A stretch of DNA of 64,000 bases, taken from an uncultured Clostridia bacterium. Its GTDB lineage: Bacteria > Bacillota > Clostridia > Christensenellales > Borkfalkiaceae. Location of the stretch: NCBI GenBank assembly GCA_944341895.1, contig CALVMB010000003.1:37638-101637 (forward strand), written 5' to 3'. The notes under the pieces were generated by a model. It was given only the letters and a program-made list of their open reading frames with translations, was not told where the DNA came from and did not search any database. Made by a program: the position numbers and the translations under genes. Within the stretch, counting starts at the first letter, position 1. Every line of letters begins with the position of its first letter. Below, one piece after another: positions 24,413 through 33,093 of this stretch.

Positions 24413-25879
24413 CTACTCCTTGTCCGCAGGCGCCTGGGCATCCTGTGCGGGGGCTTCGGGAGCCGCGGCAGGCGCGTCTGCCTGCTCCGTCTCCGCGGCC
24501 GCATCGGCGGCGGGAGAAGCGGATTCGCCCTTCTTTTTACCTGCGTTCACGATGAGATTGGTGACGATGCCGAGGATGAGCGCGCAGGCGATGGCGGTGA
24601 TGGTGACCGGCCCGATCTTGAGCGCCATGCCGCCCACGCCCGCGATGAGCACGGCGGAAGCGGTGAACAGGTTGCCGTTGTCGTTGAGATCCACTTTCTG
24701 CAGCATTTTCAGACCGCTGACCGCGATGAAGCCGTACAGCGCGATGCACACGCCGCCCATCACGCAGCCGGGAATGGTATCGAGGAAGGTGGTGAACGGT
24801 CCGACGAACGAGCAGAGAATGGCGAGGAGCGCCGTGGCAAACGTGGTGACGACGGAGGCGTTGCCCGAGATGGCGACGCAGCCGACCGATTCGCCGTAGG
24901 TGGTGTTGGGGCAGCCGCCGAAGAAGGCGCCCGCGATGGAGCCGACGCCGTCGCCGAGCAAGGTGCGCGAGAGGCCGGGGTCGGTCAGCAGGTCGGTTTC
25001 GATGATGGAAGAGATGTTCTTATGGTCGGCGAGATGTTCGGCGAACACGACGAACGCGACGGGGATGTACGCCACCGCGATGGTGCCGATGTAGGCGCCG
25101 ATGCTGCTGCCTTCCGCGGGCGTGAGCGAGCCCTTGAAGATCTGCAGGAAGGTGAAATCGGGGTACCATTCCATGGATTTGAAGAGCGAGAAATCGACGA
25201 TCTTGAGCGCCTCGACGTCGAACGCGAGCCCGAACGCCGTGAAGATGGCGGCGAGCACATACCCGGACAGGATGCCGATGATGAACGGGATCATGCGCAG
25301 GAACTTTTTGCCGTACACCGAGCAGATGATGGTGACGATGAAGGTGACGAGCGCGCACAGCAGGCAAAGGAACGCATTGGTGTTCATGATGTAGGCGCTT
25401 GCGCCGCTGTCGAACACGGCTTTGACGGCGTCGCCGACGGCGTTGCCGGAAAGCGACAGACCGATGATCGCGACCGTGGGCCCGATGACGACGGCGGGCA
25501 TCACTTTATCGATCCATTTGACGCCGACAAACTTGATGATGACGGCGATGACCACATACACCAGCCCCGCAAAGGCGGCGCCGACGATCAGGCCGAGATA
25601 ACCCAGCGAAGCGGACACGCCGCCCGCGAACGCGGCGGACATGGAGCCGATGAACGCGAACGAACTGCCGAGGAACACCGGGCTCTTGAATTTGGTGAAG
25701 AGCAGGTACACGATGGTGCCGACGCCCGCGCCAAACAGAGCGGCGGCGGTCGACATGCCGTTGCCGATGATCATCGGGACCGCGATGGTCGCGGCGAGGA
25801 TGGCGAGCAACTGCTGCAGGGCGAACAGGACCAGGCGCACGGGTGCGGGCCTGTCTTTGACGCCGTAGATCAACTTCAT
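24413..25879 (-). CDS. uraA: Uracil permease (NCS2 family)
   Basis: A 488-residue membrane transporter importing uracil by proton symport. It begins [20 protein letters not shown], typical of UraA/PyrP, and carries the NCS2 substrate-site region [12 protein letters not shown] and [21 protein letters not shown]. The last 40 or so residues after the final membrane helix form an unusual tail made almost only of Ala, Pro, Glu, Asp and Gln. It is followed by upp four bases later. No PyrR-type attenuator is seen in the leader. Confidence 0.95.
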   Translation of the reverse strand: MKLIYGVKDRPAPVRLVLFALQQLLAILAATIAVPMIIGNGMSTAAALFGAGVGTIVYLLFTKFKSPVFLGSSFAFIGSMSAAFAGGVSASLGYLGLIVGAAFAGLVYVVIAVIIKFVGVKWIDKVMPAVVIGPTVAIIGLSLSGNAVGDAVKAVFDSGASAYIMNTNAFLCLLCALVTFIVTIICSVYGKKFLRMIPFIIGILSGYVLAAIFTAFGLAFDVEALKIVDFSLFKSMEWYPDFTFLQIFKGSLTPAEGSSIGAYIGTIAVAYIPVAFVVFAEHLADHKNISSIIETDLLTDPGLSRTLLGDGVGSIAGAFFGGCPNTTYGESVGCVAISGNASVVTTFATALLAILCSFVGPFTTFLDTIPGCVMGGVCIALYGFIAVSGLKMLQKVDLNDNGNLFTASAVLIAGVGGMALKIGPVTITAIACALILGIVTNLIVNAGKKKGESASPAADAAAETEQADAPAAAPEAPAQDAQAPADKE

Positions 25880-25936
25880 AAGTAAAACCCCTTCCTGTAT
25901 TTTTTATTTTCGCGAACGGTGAAAATATCGTGAAAA

Positions 25937-25978
25937 TATACTGTCAATCAGTATACCATCCTTCCCGAAAAAACGCAA
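25937..25978 (-). promoter_or_regulatory. uraA promoter overlapped by an inverted repeat
   Basis: On the minus strand, TTGCGT (25978-25973), 17-base spacer, TATACT (25955-25950). A perfect 7-base inverted repeat TATACTG/CAGTATA with a 5-base gap (25937-25955) covers the -10 box, a good position for a repressor site. Confidence 0.65.
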
Positions 25979-26083
25979 CGTTTCGAACGCCGTTTCGGGC
26001 AGGAAATGTGCGCCGAATTTTCGAAAAGACCCGTTCCTTCGCCGCGGCGGCGCCCGCACGGGCGCCTCCGCGGCAGAACACGG

Positions 26084-26111
26084 AAAAAACGCGGCAGAAG
26101 CCGCGTTTTTT
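26084..26111. terminator. Bidirectional terminator after the SIS gene
   Basis: Symmetric hairpin AAAAAACGCGGC-AGAA-GCCGCGTTTTTT, seven bases past the SIS gene stop. The minus-strand T-run ends the sugar operon that begins at 31767. Confidence 0.92.
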
Positions 26112-26117
26112 GAACGT

Positions 26118-27185
26118 TTATCGGGTAATTGTGACTTTTTTGAGGGCGCGGGGCGCATCGGGCGAAAGCCCCCTGCCGAGGCTGACTTTGCAAGCCAGCA
26201 TCTGCGCCGCCATCGCAAAGGCGAAGATCTGCGCATCCTCCGCGCCCAGCGAAGGGAGCGAGACGACCTTCGCCGCCTTGCCCGCAAACGCCTCCGCGTC
26301 GTCGGTGACGACGGTCAGGTCGGCGCCCAATTCGAGCATCTTGTCCGCGCACTGCAAAAAGTCGGCGCGGTGTACCTCGTCCGTGGCCGCGGCAAGGCTG
26401 TGCTTCGAGGCAAACAGGATCACTTTGGTTCCCTGCCCCACCATCGCCATCGGCCCGTGATAAAAATCCGAACCGTGGTAGGCGCGGGCGCGGATGTAGC
26501 AGGTCTCCTGCAATTTGAGGGCGCACTCGAAGGCGACCGCCGCGGTGACCCCCCTGCCGAGCACGAAGCAATCCTGCGCGCCGACGTAGTCTTTTGCCAT
26601 TTCGTCCGTCGCCGCGTCGATCGCGGGAACGGCCGCCGCGAGCGCTTCGCCGAGGCGCGCGTCCGCCGCCTTGCCGCCGAGCACTTCGCACAGCAGCGCC
26701 GCGAGGTACAACTGGCTGCAGAACGTCTTGGTCGCCGCCACGCTCGTCTCGGGGCCCGCGCCGCAATCCAGCGAGAACTGCGCCGCCTGCGCGAGCGGGC
26801 TGGAAGGATCGTTGGTGACGGCGACGGTGACGGCGCCGCTCGCATTGGCGGCTTTGACGATCTCGATCACGTCCGCCGCCTTGCCGCTCTGCGAACAGCC
26901 GACGACGAGCGATCTTGCAAAATTCATCTTTGCGCCGTACATCGTGACCGCGCTGGGCGCGCAGGACGCGACGGGTATGCCCAGTTCGCTCTCGACGATG
27001 TATTTCAGATACATCATGGCATGATCGCTGGTGCCGCGCGCCGCCGTGCAGACGAACGAAACGCCCGCCTTGCTCGCCGCCGCCCCGATCGCTTTAAGCG
27101 CCGCGGCGTTCTTCTGCCGCAGGGTGCCGAGGACGGAGGGGGTCTCGTTGAGTTCTTTCCACATCGCCGTGTCTTTGTGTTCCAT
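26118..27185 (-). CDS. Double-SIS sugar-phosphate isomerase/deaminase-like protein
   Basis: A 355-residue protein with two SIS domains, related to the isomerase half of GlmS and to AgaS-type proteins. The first domain has FVCTAARGTSDHAMMYLKY and VVGCSQSGKAADVIE; the second has QDCFVLGRGVTAAVAFECALKL and the HGPMAMV block that binds sugar phosphate. No glutaminase domain is present, so it does not make glucosamine-6-phosphate from glutamine. A deaminase or isomerase of an amino-sugar phosphate is likely in view of the deacetylase and N-acetylhexosamine kinase in the same operon. AAGGAG precedes ATG 27185. Confidence 0.87.
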   Translation of the reverse strand: MEHKDTAMWKELNETPSVLGTLRQKNAAALKAIGAAASKAGVSFVCTAARGTSDHAMMYLKYIVESELGIPVASCAPSAVTMYGAKMNFARSLVVGCSQSGKAADVIEIVKAANASGAVTVAVTNDPSSPLAQAAQFSLDCGAGPETSVAATKTFCSQLYLAALLCEVLGGKAADARLGEALAAAVPAIDAATDEMAKDYVGAQDCFVLGRGVTAAVAFECALKLQETCYIRARAYHGSDFYHGPMAMVGQGTKVILFASKHSLAAATDEVHRADFLQCADKMLELGADLTVVTDDAEAFAGKAAKVVSLPSLGAEDAQIFAFAMAAQMLACKVSLGRGLSPDAPRALKKVTITR

Positions 27186-27189
27186 GATC

Positions 27190-28038
27190 TTACTCCTTTG
27201 CAAATCGCTGTATTCTGGCGAGAACGTCCTCTTCGAAGCGGCGGATGTACGCCGCGACGTACGCCGCGGGATCGGTATCCGCATCGAGCAGAGGGGTCAG
27301 GTCCATCGCATAATTGAGGGCGGAATAGGTATCGCAGGCATGGCTCGCCGAGAACGTCGCGTTGGCGAGGCGCCTGCCTTCCGCCGCGAGATCGTAGCGC
27401 TTGCCGCCCACGATCTGGCTGTCAAACACCGCCGAAAGACAGCGGGCGAGATTGGGATGCGCGCCGCAATCGAGAAAGATCTTTTCCTCGTCGCACATCC
27501 AGTCGAGATCGCGCCAGACCTCGCACCCGAACACCTTTTCGGGGCGCTCCTCGGGGCGGAGCATGCGCAGGGCGGCGATCACGCGCAGCGCCGTCGCCAC
27601 GTGCGTGTCGTGTTTGTCCGCCAAATTGTGCGTATACACGAAGCGGGGTTTGGCCGCCCGCAGGACGTCGCACAGCGCCTCGACGACAGCGGTATTGCCC
27701 GCGTCCTTGACCTGCGCGGACGAAAAGCCGAGCAGAACCTGCGCTCCGTACTCGCCGACGAACGCCGCCTTTTTCTGTTCGACGACGCGCACCGCCTTCA
27801 TGTCCTCGTCGGTATAATCGGCATACAGACCGCTGCGCGGGCTGCCCGCGCCGTCGGTGACGACCACGCCCGAAAACCACTGATCGGGTTTGCCGAAGCA
27901 TTCCGCGGCGGGCGAATACGCCATGAACTCGATGTCGTCCTGATGCGCGGAGATCGCAAGGTGCGTCGTGCGCGCCAGCCCTTCGCGTTCGCTTTTGCCG
28001 TCGGGAATGAACACGACGGCGTCCTTTTTCTTCAGCAT
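27190..28038 (-). CDS. PIG-L family N-acetyl-sugar deacetylase
   Basis: A 282-residue zinc-dependent deacetylase. The zinc motif is AISAHQDDIEFM (AHxDD) and the third ligand lies in DKHDTHVATA. Family members remove acetyl groups from N-acetylglucosamine-type sugars. It overlaps the CBM9-like gene by seven bases and is followed four bases later by the SIS gene. With the neighbouring N-acetylhexosamine 1-kinase this suggests the operon handles acetylated amino sugars. No signal peptide is seen, so it is cytosolic. Confidence 0.88.
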   Translation of the reverse strand: MLKKKDAVVFIPDGKSEREGLARTTHLAISAHQDDIEFMAYSPAAECFGKPDQWFSGVVVTDGAGSPRSGLYADYTDEDMKAVRVVEQKKAAFVGEYGAQVLLGFSSAQVKDAGNTAVVEALCDVLRAAKPRFVYTHNLADKHDTHVATALRVIAALRMLRPEERPEKVFGCEVWRDLDWMCDEEKIFLDCGAHPNLARCLSAVFDSQIVGGKRYDLAAEGRRLANATFSASHACDTYSALNYAMDLTPLLDADTDPAAYVAAYIRRFEEDVLARIQRFAKE

Positions 28039-28595
28039 GAACTTTCTCCTTCTTCGTCTGCCCGCCCCGCCACGTTCACAAAGAACGCGGGCTTGTGGAA
28101 ACTTCCGCAGAGGGTGGGGTTCAACGCATATAATCTCTGCGCCCCGTCTGCCCGTTTGTCCAGACGGAACGCGTTCAGTTTCATTTTTCGGCGATCAAAT
28201 CCGGCGAGGGCGCTCAGCGGCAGGTCGATGGTCACCCGATACCCCTCCTCGGTGCGTTCCGCGCGCGCCGTAAAGGGCGGCGGGCGCTTGACGAGCGAAT
28301 GCCCCTGCTCGGTCACGTCCGCGATCTCCCCGTAAAAGCGAAGCCCGAAGGGCGACACTTCCAGTTCGGCGTAGCGGGTCAGATCGCCGTCGGGGGCAAG
28401 AAACACTTCCACCGCATCCCCCTGCCACAGATCGTCGTTGTCCCGCTCGAACGGGCTGACGATCTCGTCGTCGCACACGTCGAAACAAAAGCGCAGAGAA
28501 TCCGCCCCGAACGCAAAGACGAAGCGGCAGCCCGCATGCGCCTGCCCCGTGACGTTCTCGCGCAGGAAATATTCCCGCCCTTCTCCGATCGTCAC
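28032..28595 (-). CDS. CBM9-like carbohydrate-binding domain protein
   Basis: A 187-residue single-domain protein resembling the carbohydrate family 9 / DOMON-like fold: LRFCFDVCDDEIVSPF, then LWQGDAVEVFLAPDG, RYAELEVSPFG and, near the end, KLNAFRLDK. It uses a GTG start at 28595 that overlaps the kinase stop in GTGA, with GGAGG upstream. No signal peptide is seen, which is unusual for a carbohydrate-binding module and suggests a cytosolic role. Its function in the operon is unknown. Confidence 0.75.
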   Translation of the reverse strand: MTIGEGREYFLRENVTGQAHAGCRFVFAFGADSLRFCFDVCDDEIVSPFERDNDDLWQGDAVEVFLAPDGDLTRYAELEVSPFGLRFYGEIADVTEQGHSLVKRPPPFTARAERTEEGYRVTIDLPLSALAGFDRRKMKLNAFRLDKRADGAQRLYALNPTLCGSFHKPAFFVNVAGRADEEGESSC

Positions 28596-29686
28596 CGCAG
28601 TGCCGCCTCCGACATCTTGTCGTACACGGCGAGCATCTCGTCCACCAGTCTGAACTGCGTGTGCGCGCGGTCGAGGTTCTGCCCCGGGCGGGTGGTGCGG
28701 AAATAGGTATCCCCTTCCAGATAGTCTGTCAGAAAGCGCATGCCGCATTCATAGGTCATGAGCACGGCGCCCATGGGCAGATTTTCGCGCTCGGCAGGCG
28801 TGATCGAGCCGCCCACCGCCGAGAGATACCCCTGCAGGTACGCCTCGTACAGATCGAAACAGAAATGCACCTTGGAAAGGTCGGGCTCGTCCTCCGCGCC
28901 GCTGTTGCAGCCGAAGCGGATGCTGTCGCCGAAATCGTAGCACAGCGAACCGGGCATGACGGTATCCAGGTCGATGACCGCGAGCCCTTTGCCCGTCGCG
29001 TCGTCCAGCATGACGTTGTTCAGTTTGGTATCGTTGTGCGTGACGCGCAGCGGGATCTCGCCCGAGGCGATCTTGTCCACGATCTTGCCGCACAGGTCGG
29101 CATGGGCGTTGACCCAGTCGATCTCCGCCTGCACCGAATTTTTTCTGCCGCACACGTCCGCGCGGACGGCGCGCAGGAAGTTTTCGTAGCGGACGCGCGT
29201 GTTGTGGAAATCGGGCAGGATCTCGTACAGCGTGCCCGCGTCGAAATCGGAAAGCAGGTCGGCGAACTTGCCGAACGCCACCGCGCTCTCGTAAAAATCG
29301 CGGGGCGAGCGCACGGTCTGGTATGTCGTGGCGCCTTCGATGAAGACATACACGCGGAAATAATGTTCGCCGTCAAAATAAAAACTTTTTCCGTCGCGGG
29401 CGGGCACGATGTTGAGGCATTCGCGCATGGGATCGCCGCCGCGTTCTTCCACGCTCTTTCTGCAGAACGCCGTCACCAGCGCGATATTGTGCATCAGTTT
29501 GTCCACATCGGTGAACAGGCGGTCGTTGATGCGCTGGAGAATGTAGCGCACCTGCCGATCCCCGTCACGGACGACGAGCAAAAACGTATCGTTGATGTGC
29601 CCTTCGCCGTACCGTTTGCAGGAAACAAATTCCCCTGCGACGGCAAACTTTTTGAAAATGGATGCGTAATCGTATTCTTTTTTCAT
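28592..29686 (-). CDS. nahK: N-acetylhexosamine 1-kinase-like (APH fold)
   Basis: A 364-residue kinase of the aminoglycoside-phosphotransferase fold that closely follows the pattern recalled for bifidobacterial NahK: YGEGHINDTFL, RYILQRIND, the catalytic loop RVTHNDTKLNNVMLDD, the metal-binding VIDLDTVMPGS, YDFGDSIRFG, and ECGMRFLTDYLEGD. NahK phosphorylates GlcNAc or GalNAc at C1, as used for lacto-N-biose and mucin-sugar breakdown. A GlcNAc/GalNAc role agrees with the PIG-L deacetylase and SIS genes in the operon. The start at 29686 lies within a much longer open frame that is shadow sequence. The assignment is from memory of the family, not a search. Confidence 0.85.
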   Translation of the reverse strand: MKKEYDYASIFKKFAVAGEFVSCKRYGEGHINDTFLLVVRDGDRQVRYILQRINDRLFTDVDKLMHNIALVTAFCRKSVEERGGDPMRECLNIVPARDGKSFYFDGEHYFRVYVFIEGATTYQTVRSPRDFYESAVAFGKFADLLSDFDAGTLYEILPDFHNTRVRYENFLRAVRADVCGRKNSVQAEIDWVNAHADLCGKIVDKIASGEIPLRVTHNDTKLNNVMLDDATGKGLAVIDLDTVMPGSLCYDFGDSIRFGCNSGAEDEPDLSKVHFCFDLYEAYLQGYLSAVGGSITPAERENLPMGAVLMTYECGMRFLTDYLEGDTYFRTTRPGQNLDRAHTQFRLVDEMLAVYDKMSEAALR

Positions 29687-29748
29687 GACCCTTTCCCTGT
29701 GCGTCCGTTTGCTTTGATGGATTTTGTCTGCGGCTGCGTGCGCTCCGT

Positions 29749-31767
29749 TCAGCGCACCCGCATTTTTCCGCTGATCAGCAGCAGGGGCGCGAAATTGCCG
29801 CCGACCACGCTGCGGTTGATAAAATGCACGATATCGCCGCGGTCCGCATAGTACCAGTCGCCGAACGGCAGGCGCGAAGGCGTTTCGCGCAGGTACCGCA
29901 CCACCGGCAGGTACAGCGCTTCGCGCTTTTCGCGGCTGTCCGTCAGCGCTGACGCCCACACGATCCAGTCCGCTTTCGTGTACCGCTCGCGCGTATCCAG
30001 CGCCACGCCGTAACGCCCGCTCTTTTCGATATAGTACGCCGTTTCCCGTTCGCACACATCCTGCCCGATCAGGTCGAACCCGAACAATTTGTCGAACAGG
30101 ATGTTGTATTTGATGGAATACGTGTTCTCCTGCCCGTATGCCAGCGGCATCACGCCATCCCCCACCGCATCCTTGAACTTGCGCGCAAACATCTCCGCCT
30201 TGGAACGGTACAGTTCCGCGAACATGTCCTTGCCCAGCGCGTGACAGATGACCGAAAAACTTTCTATCCCCACCAGCGCCTTGACCGACAGGTTGACGTT
30301 GTTCGCCAGATGCCCCGCAAAGTCGTCCGTGCACAGTTGGTTTTCGGGACGAAGCCCGTACCGTTCGAGGTATTTTACCCATTGCCGCAACAGCGGGAAG
30401 TTCTTTTTCGCAAGCCCTTTGTCCGCGCCCGCGACGATCGCCGCCGCCGTCATGATCAGCATATTCCCGCACTCTTCCACGGGCATCTGACATTCTTTGT
30501 CGTACACGTTGCTTGCGGCGGGACGCATGTACAGCATCTGATTGGTGCGCGGCGACGCGCCCGTAGAGAACATGCCGCAGCAATATTTGTCCTCGCGGTA
30601 CGCCGTGCCGTACACCTGCCCCGCGCACCAGGGATACGTCCCCAGATCGTGCGGCGCAAAGTCGTAGTTCCACACGGGCATCTTCGCAAAATCGTATATC
30701 CCGTACAGCATCGCGTTCACCAGTTCGGGATTGTACAGCAAAAACAGCGGCATGGACGGATAACTCACGTCCGCCGTGCCGATACAGCCGTTGGAATTGT
30801 TCTCCTTGGATAAAAACAACAGCCCGCCCTTGCTGTCCTGCACCAGTTTGTGCGCTCCCACCGCCTGCCGCAGCGACGCGCACGCGAGCAGATAATACTC
30901 CTTGCCCACTTTGGCGCAGTCTTCCCGCAGCCGCGCGTCGAACGCCGCGCACGATTCAAGTATGCCGTCGTGCCGTTCCCGCGAAAAATCCAGCGCGTCC
31001 AGTATCGTCTTCCCTCCGCGGAAATAATACGCTTTGAGCCATTCCCCGAAATAGAAGACGGACACCTTGTCATCGAACGCCGTCATGAAATAGCCGCTTT
31101 GCTTGCGGCTCACGCTGTAGATATACATGCGCTCGCAGTCCTTGCGCAGGTATTCCGTTCTGCCTTCCGCCACATACAGGTTCAGCGCGCTGTCCGTTCC
31201 CAGCCAACTCTCTTCGCCCGCGATGTACACGTCGCCCCAGTCGGGCGCCGCCACGTCGCTCGTGTCCGAACATACCATGTTCCGTCCGCGCGTGAAGTAT
31301 GCCGCCTCGTAGCCGCGCATCGGGATCACGCCGCCCACCACCCAGGCGCGTTCGCCGTTGTAGCAAAATTCCTCGTCCAGCGCCACCGCCACCGAGAAAT
31401 CCGCGGGCAGGTCGCCTTCGGGGAACACTTCGTATTCCGTATAGCACACGGGGCAGGACAGCACGTCCAGGTCGGTCGGCAGCAGCGGCGAAACAAACCG
31501 CACGCGCAAGCCGAACCCCTCCCCGCGGAAGGTATAATCCGTGGAAAACGCGCTCACCTGCACGTCCGTCTGTTCGAGCGGCACGGCGCCGTCGCGGCGG
31601 CCCATGAAACAATACGTCTTGCCGTTATACCGCACAAATCCGTATGCGCGGTGCTCCAATCCCGTCCAGAACACGGTCTCCCCGCCGTTCAGCGCATCCG
31701 TCTTTGCCCATACCGAAAACAGCGGGTCGATCACCCATAACGGGTATGCAGGTAACTTCCTTTCCAT
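29749..31767 (-). CDS. GtaA-like glutaminase-family protein (DUF4965/DUF1793 type)
   Basis: A 672-residue cytosolic protein. It shows the N-terminal beta-sandwich (LPAYPLWVIDPLFSVWAK) and a large (alpha/alpha)6-like catalytic domain with SKENNSNGCIGTADVSYP, FAPHDLGTYP, MPVEECGNMLIM, KYLERYGLRPENQLCTDDFAG and WIVWASALTD. The family is often named glutaminase A, but related domains occur with glycosidases; here, as first gene of an amino-sugar operon, a glycan-related role is plausible. ATG 31767 has GAGGGAAG upstream; a GTG five codons earlier is a less likely start. A strong promoter lies at 31820-31848. Confidence 0.85.
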   Translation of the reverse strand: MERKLPAYPLWVIDPLFSVWAKTDALNGGETVFWTGLEHRAYGFVRYNGKTYCFMGRRDGAVPLEQTDVQVSAFSTDYTFRGEGFGLRVRFVSPLLPTDLDVLSCPVCYTEYEVFPEGDLPADFSVAVALDEEFCYNGERAWVVGGVIPMRGYEAAYFTRGRNMVCSDTSDVAAPDWGDVYIAGEESWLGTDSALNLYVAEGRTEYLRKDCERMYIYSVSRKQSGYFMTAFDDKVSVFYFGEWLKAYYFRGGKTILDALDFSRERHDGILESCAAFDARLREDCAKVGKEYYLLACASLRQAVGAHKLVQDSKGGLLFLSKENNSNGCIGTADVSYPSMPLFLLYNPELVNAMLYGIYDFAKMPVWNYDFAPHDLGTYPWCAGQVYGTAYREDKYCCGMFSTGASPRTNQMLYMRPAASNVYDKECQMPVEECGNMLIMTAAAIVAGADKGLAKKNFPLLRQWVKYLERYGLRPENQLCTDDFAGHLANNVNLSVKALVGIESFSVICHALGKDMFAELYRSKAEMFARKFKDAVGDGVMPLAYGQENTYSIKYNILFDKLFGFDLIGQDVCERETAYYIEKSGRYGVALDTRERYTKADWIVWASALTDSREKREALYLPVVRYLRETPSRLPFGDWYYADRGDIVHFINRSVVGGNFAPLLLISGKMRVR

Positions 31768-31819
31768 GTATTCTTCCCTCACCGAAAATTAAAAACGCAT
31801 ATCACAACGTTTCGCTGTT

Positions 31820-31848
31820 ATTATAACACACCAAACTGCGTTTGTAAA
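31820..31848 (-). promoter_or_regulatory. Promoter of the amino-sugar operon
   Basis: On the minus strand, TTTACA (31848-31843), 17-base spacer, TATAAT (31825-31820), 53 bases before the GtaA-like ATG. The five genes from 31767 to 26118 have no other clear promoter. Confidence 0.88.
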
Positions 31849-32012
31849 TCGTTCGCCGCAAGGCAGACGCGCAAAAAACAAATTCCTCGCAGACAACGGC
31901 CGCCTGCCCTTTTCTGGTGCGCGCACGCATGCCGCCGCAACGGAAACAGGCGCGCCAAGCCTGCGCTTCCGAACTTACCGCAAAGGTCGCGCTCCGCGCA
32001 TCATTTGCCCGA

Positions 32013-32084
32013 CGTATTCCCACGACCATATTCCACCGCCCGTATTTCGCCGTCCGTATTTCCCCGACCGTATTTCCCCGACCG
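32013..32084. repeat. Five-copy 14-base tandem array
   Basis: Five units of 14 bases starting at 32013, 32027, 32041, 32055 and 32069, consensus CGTATTTCCCCGAC. The last two are identical; the first three carry two to four changes each. It is a small minisatellite of unknown role in a gene-free stretch. Confidence 0.88.
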
Positions 32085-32105
32085 TCGGAAGCAGCCAAAA
32101 GGCAC

Positions 32106-32224
32106 CCCTGACAGGGCTTGCCCCTTGGGGGCAAAGCTCTCCGAGCACGAACTGTATGCCCGCGCTTTCTCTTCCTTCCTTTTCCGTTCCCCTTGCGCGG
32201 ACCTCACTTCTCTTTGCAGGGACA
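32106..32224. mobile_element. MITE-like small element, copy A
   Basis: About 119 bases bounded by CCCTGACAGGG on the left and CAGGGACA on the right, which are partial inverted repeats. It shares the 15-mer CCTGACAGGGCTTGC, a following GCAAAG, and an internal ACCTCAC with the element at 63784-63880. No transposase is present. Best read as a short non-autonomous or regulatory repeat family. Confidence 0.55.
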
Positions 32225-32227
32225 TGC

Positions 32228-32262
32228 AAAAACGCGATACAGCAAACACTGTATCGCGCTTT
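32228..32262. terminator. Terminator of the immunity-like gene fragment
   Basis: Stem CGCGATACAG/CTGTATCGCG (32233-32242, 32249-32258) with five A before and CTTTT after, so it can act in both directions. On the minus strand it lies about 60 bases past the stop of the fragment at 32321. Confidence 0.8.
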
Positions 32263-32320
32263 TGGCGAGCCCGAACAAAAAAGATATTTTGTCTTATTTT
32301 TTGTACAGACTCGAACTGTC

Positions 32321-32824
32321 TTATTTATAAATTATATTTCGCAAATGTTTTTCCATTTGAAACTTAGCCTGTTCCTGCCAACTTAAAGATTTTGTCCATT
32401 CATATGTTGTCGGTATAAAAGACTTTATATTTCCTTTCATCGAAGAAAACGGTTCATCATAACAGAGGATTGATCGCGGTTTAATCACTTCTAACATGCG
32501 ATTATAACCGAGCATAAATTCATCCTCACAATTCTCTCGATAATATGTGCAAACGGCGACTGTTGCGCCTTGTTCCACCCCGTCAAAACAAAATTCAAAA
32601 CTGCTTTCATCTCCCCAACTGATCGTCGGGATCACGCGCAAGCCAAGGCTTTGCCAATAAGCTCCACACCATCTGTTTTTAAAAACGCTATAAATCTGTA
32701 ATGCTTTCGGCATGTCCGTAAACATACTGAAATCCGGAGAAAGCAACGCATAATACTGCCTTAATTTTTCTGCCAAATCAGTTGCCTTTTCATACACTTT
32801 GTCAAATAGCCAATCATACTCCCC
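32321..32824 (-). pseudogene. 5'-truncated copy of the immunity-like gene at 62027
   Basis: The frame matches the C-terminal 165 or so residues of the 233-residue protein at 62027-62728, differing at 20 of 158 compared positions, mostly conservative. Shared phrases include QYYALLSPDFSMFTD, FKNRWCGAYWQSLGLRVIPT and YYRENCE. The first 70 or so residues of the full-length protein are missing. Just before YDWLFDKVY the frame passes without a break into NDANAAAYGE, a ROK-kinase motif, showing a recombination joint near 32822. A GTG at 32797 could start a shorter product, but no good ribosome-binding site is seen. Confidence 0.85.
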
Positions 32825-33079
32825 GTATGCCGCCGCATTCGCATCGTTGGAAAGCGTTACCGAGCATTACCGACAAGTCCTTTGCCAACGGCTTCTTCTT
32901 CCAGCCGAGATTCCCGCTCGAGCGGACGACGCTCTTCTCTCCGTCCACCACCCCCCCGGCGCCCCGATACCTAAACCACATACCGGTGCGCCATGCTCTG
33001 CGGAAATCTTCCCTGCTAATGCCGTACTTGATATACGCCCCCCGAGATCGATCCCAATGTGTGTTTTCACATCATTCAC
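32825..33079 (-). pseudogene. Remnant of a ROK-family kinase gene
   Basis: Broken ROK kinase pieces in order on the minus strand: VKTHIGIDLGG, then (after an internal deletion) ISAEHGAPVCGLGIGAPG, a frameshift in a run of seven G, then VVDGEKSVVRSSGNLGW and KKKPLAKDLSVMLG, another frame change, and NDANAAAYGE. Everything after that motif, including the ATP site and zinc signature, is gone and replaced by the immunity-like fragment. It is a relic with at least two frameshifts and two deletions. Confidence 0.85.
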
Positions 33080-33093
33080 TCACTGTCTGATAT

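Larger units (their letters stand above)
31849..32320. other. Gene-free scar region
   Basis: No convincing gene is seen here. It holds the 14-bp tandem array (32013-32084), a small inverted-repeat element (32106-32224), a hairpin terminator (32228-32262), and AT-rich sequence (32276-32320) that matches the 3' flank of the immunity-like gene near 61983-62026. Short open frames here have no ribosome-binding site and cross the repeats. Confidence 0.7.

Noticed and set aside
25880-25980. PyrR-type attenuator before uraA
   Set aside because: No terminator/antiterminator pair is seen in the short leader; only an inverted repeat over the -10 box.
32013-32084. Possible CRISPR array
   Set aside because: The units are 14 bases with no spacers, and no cas gene is in the window.
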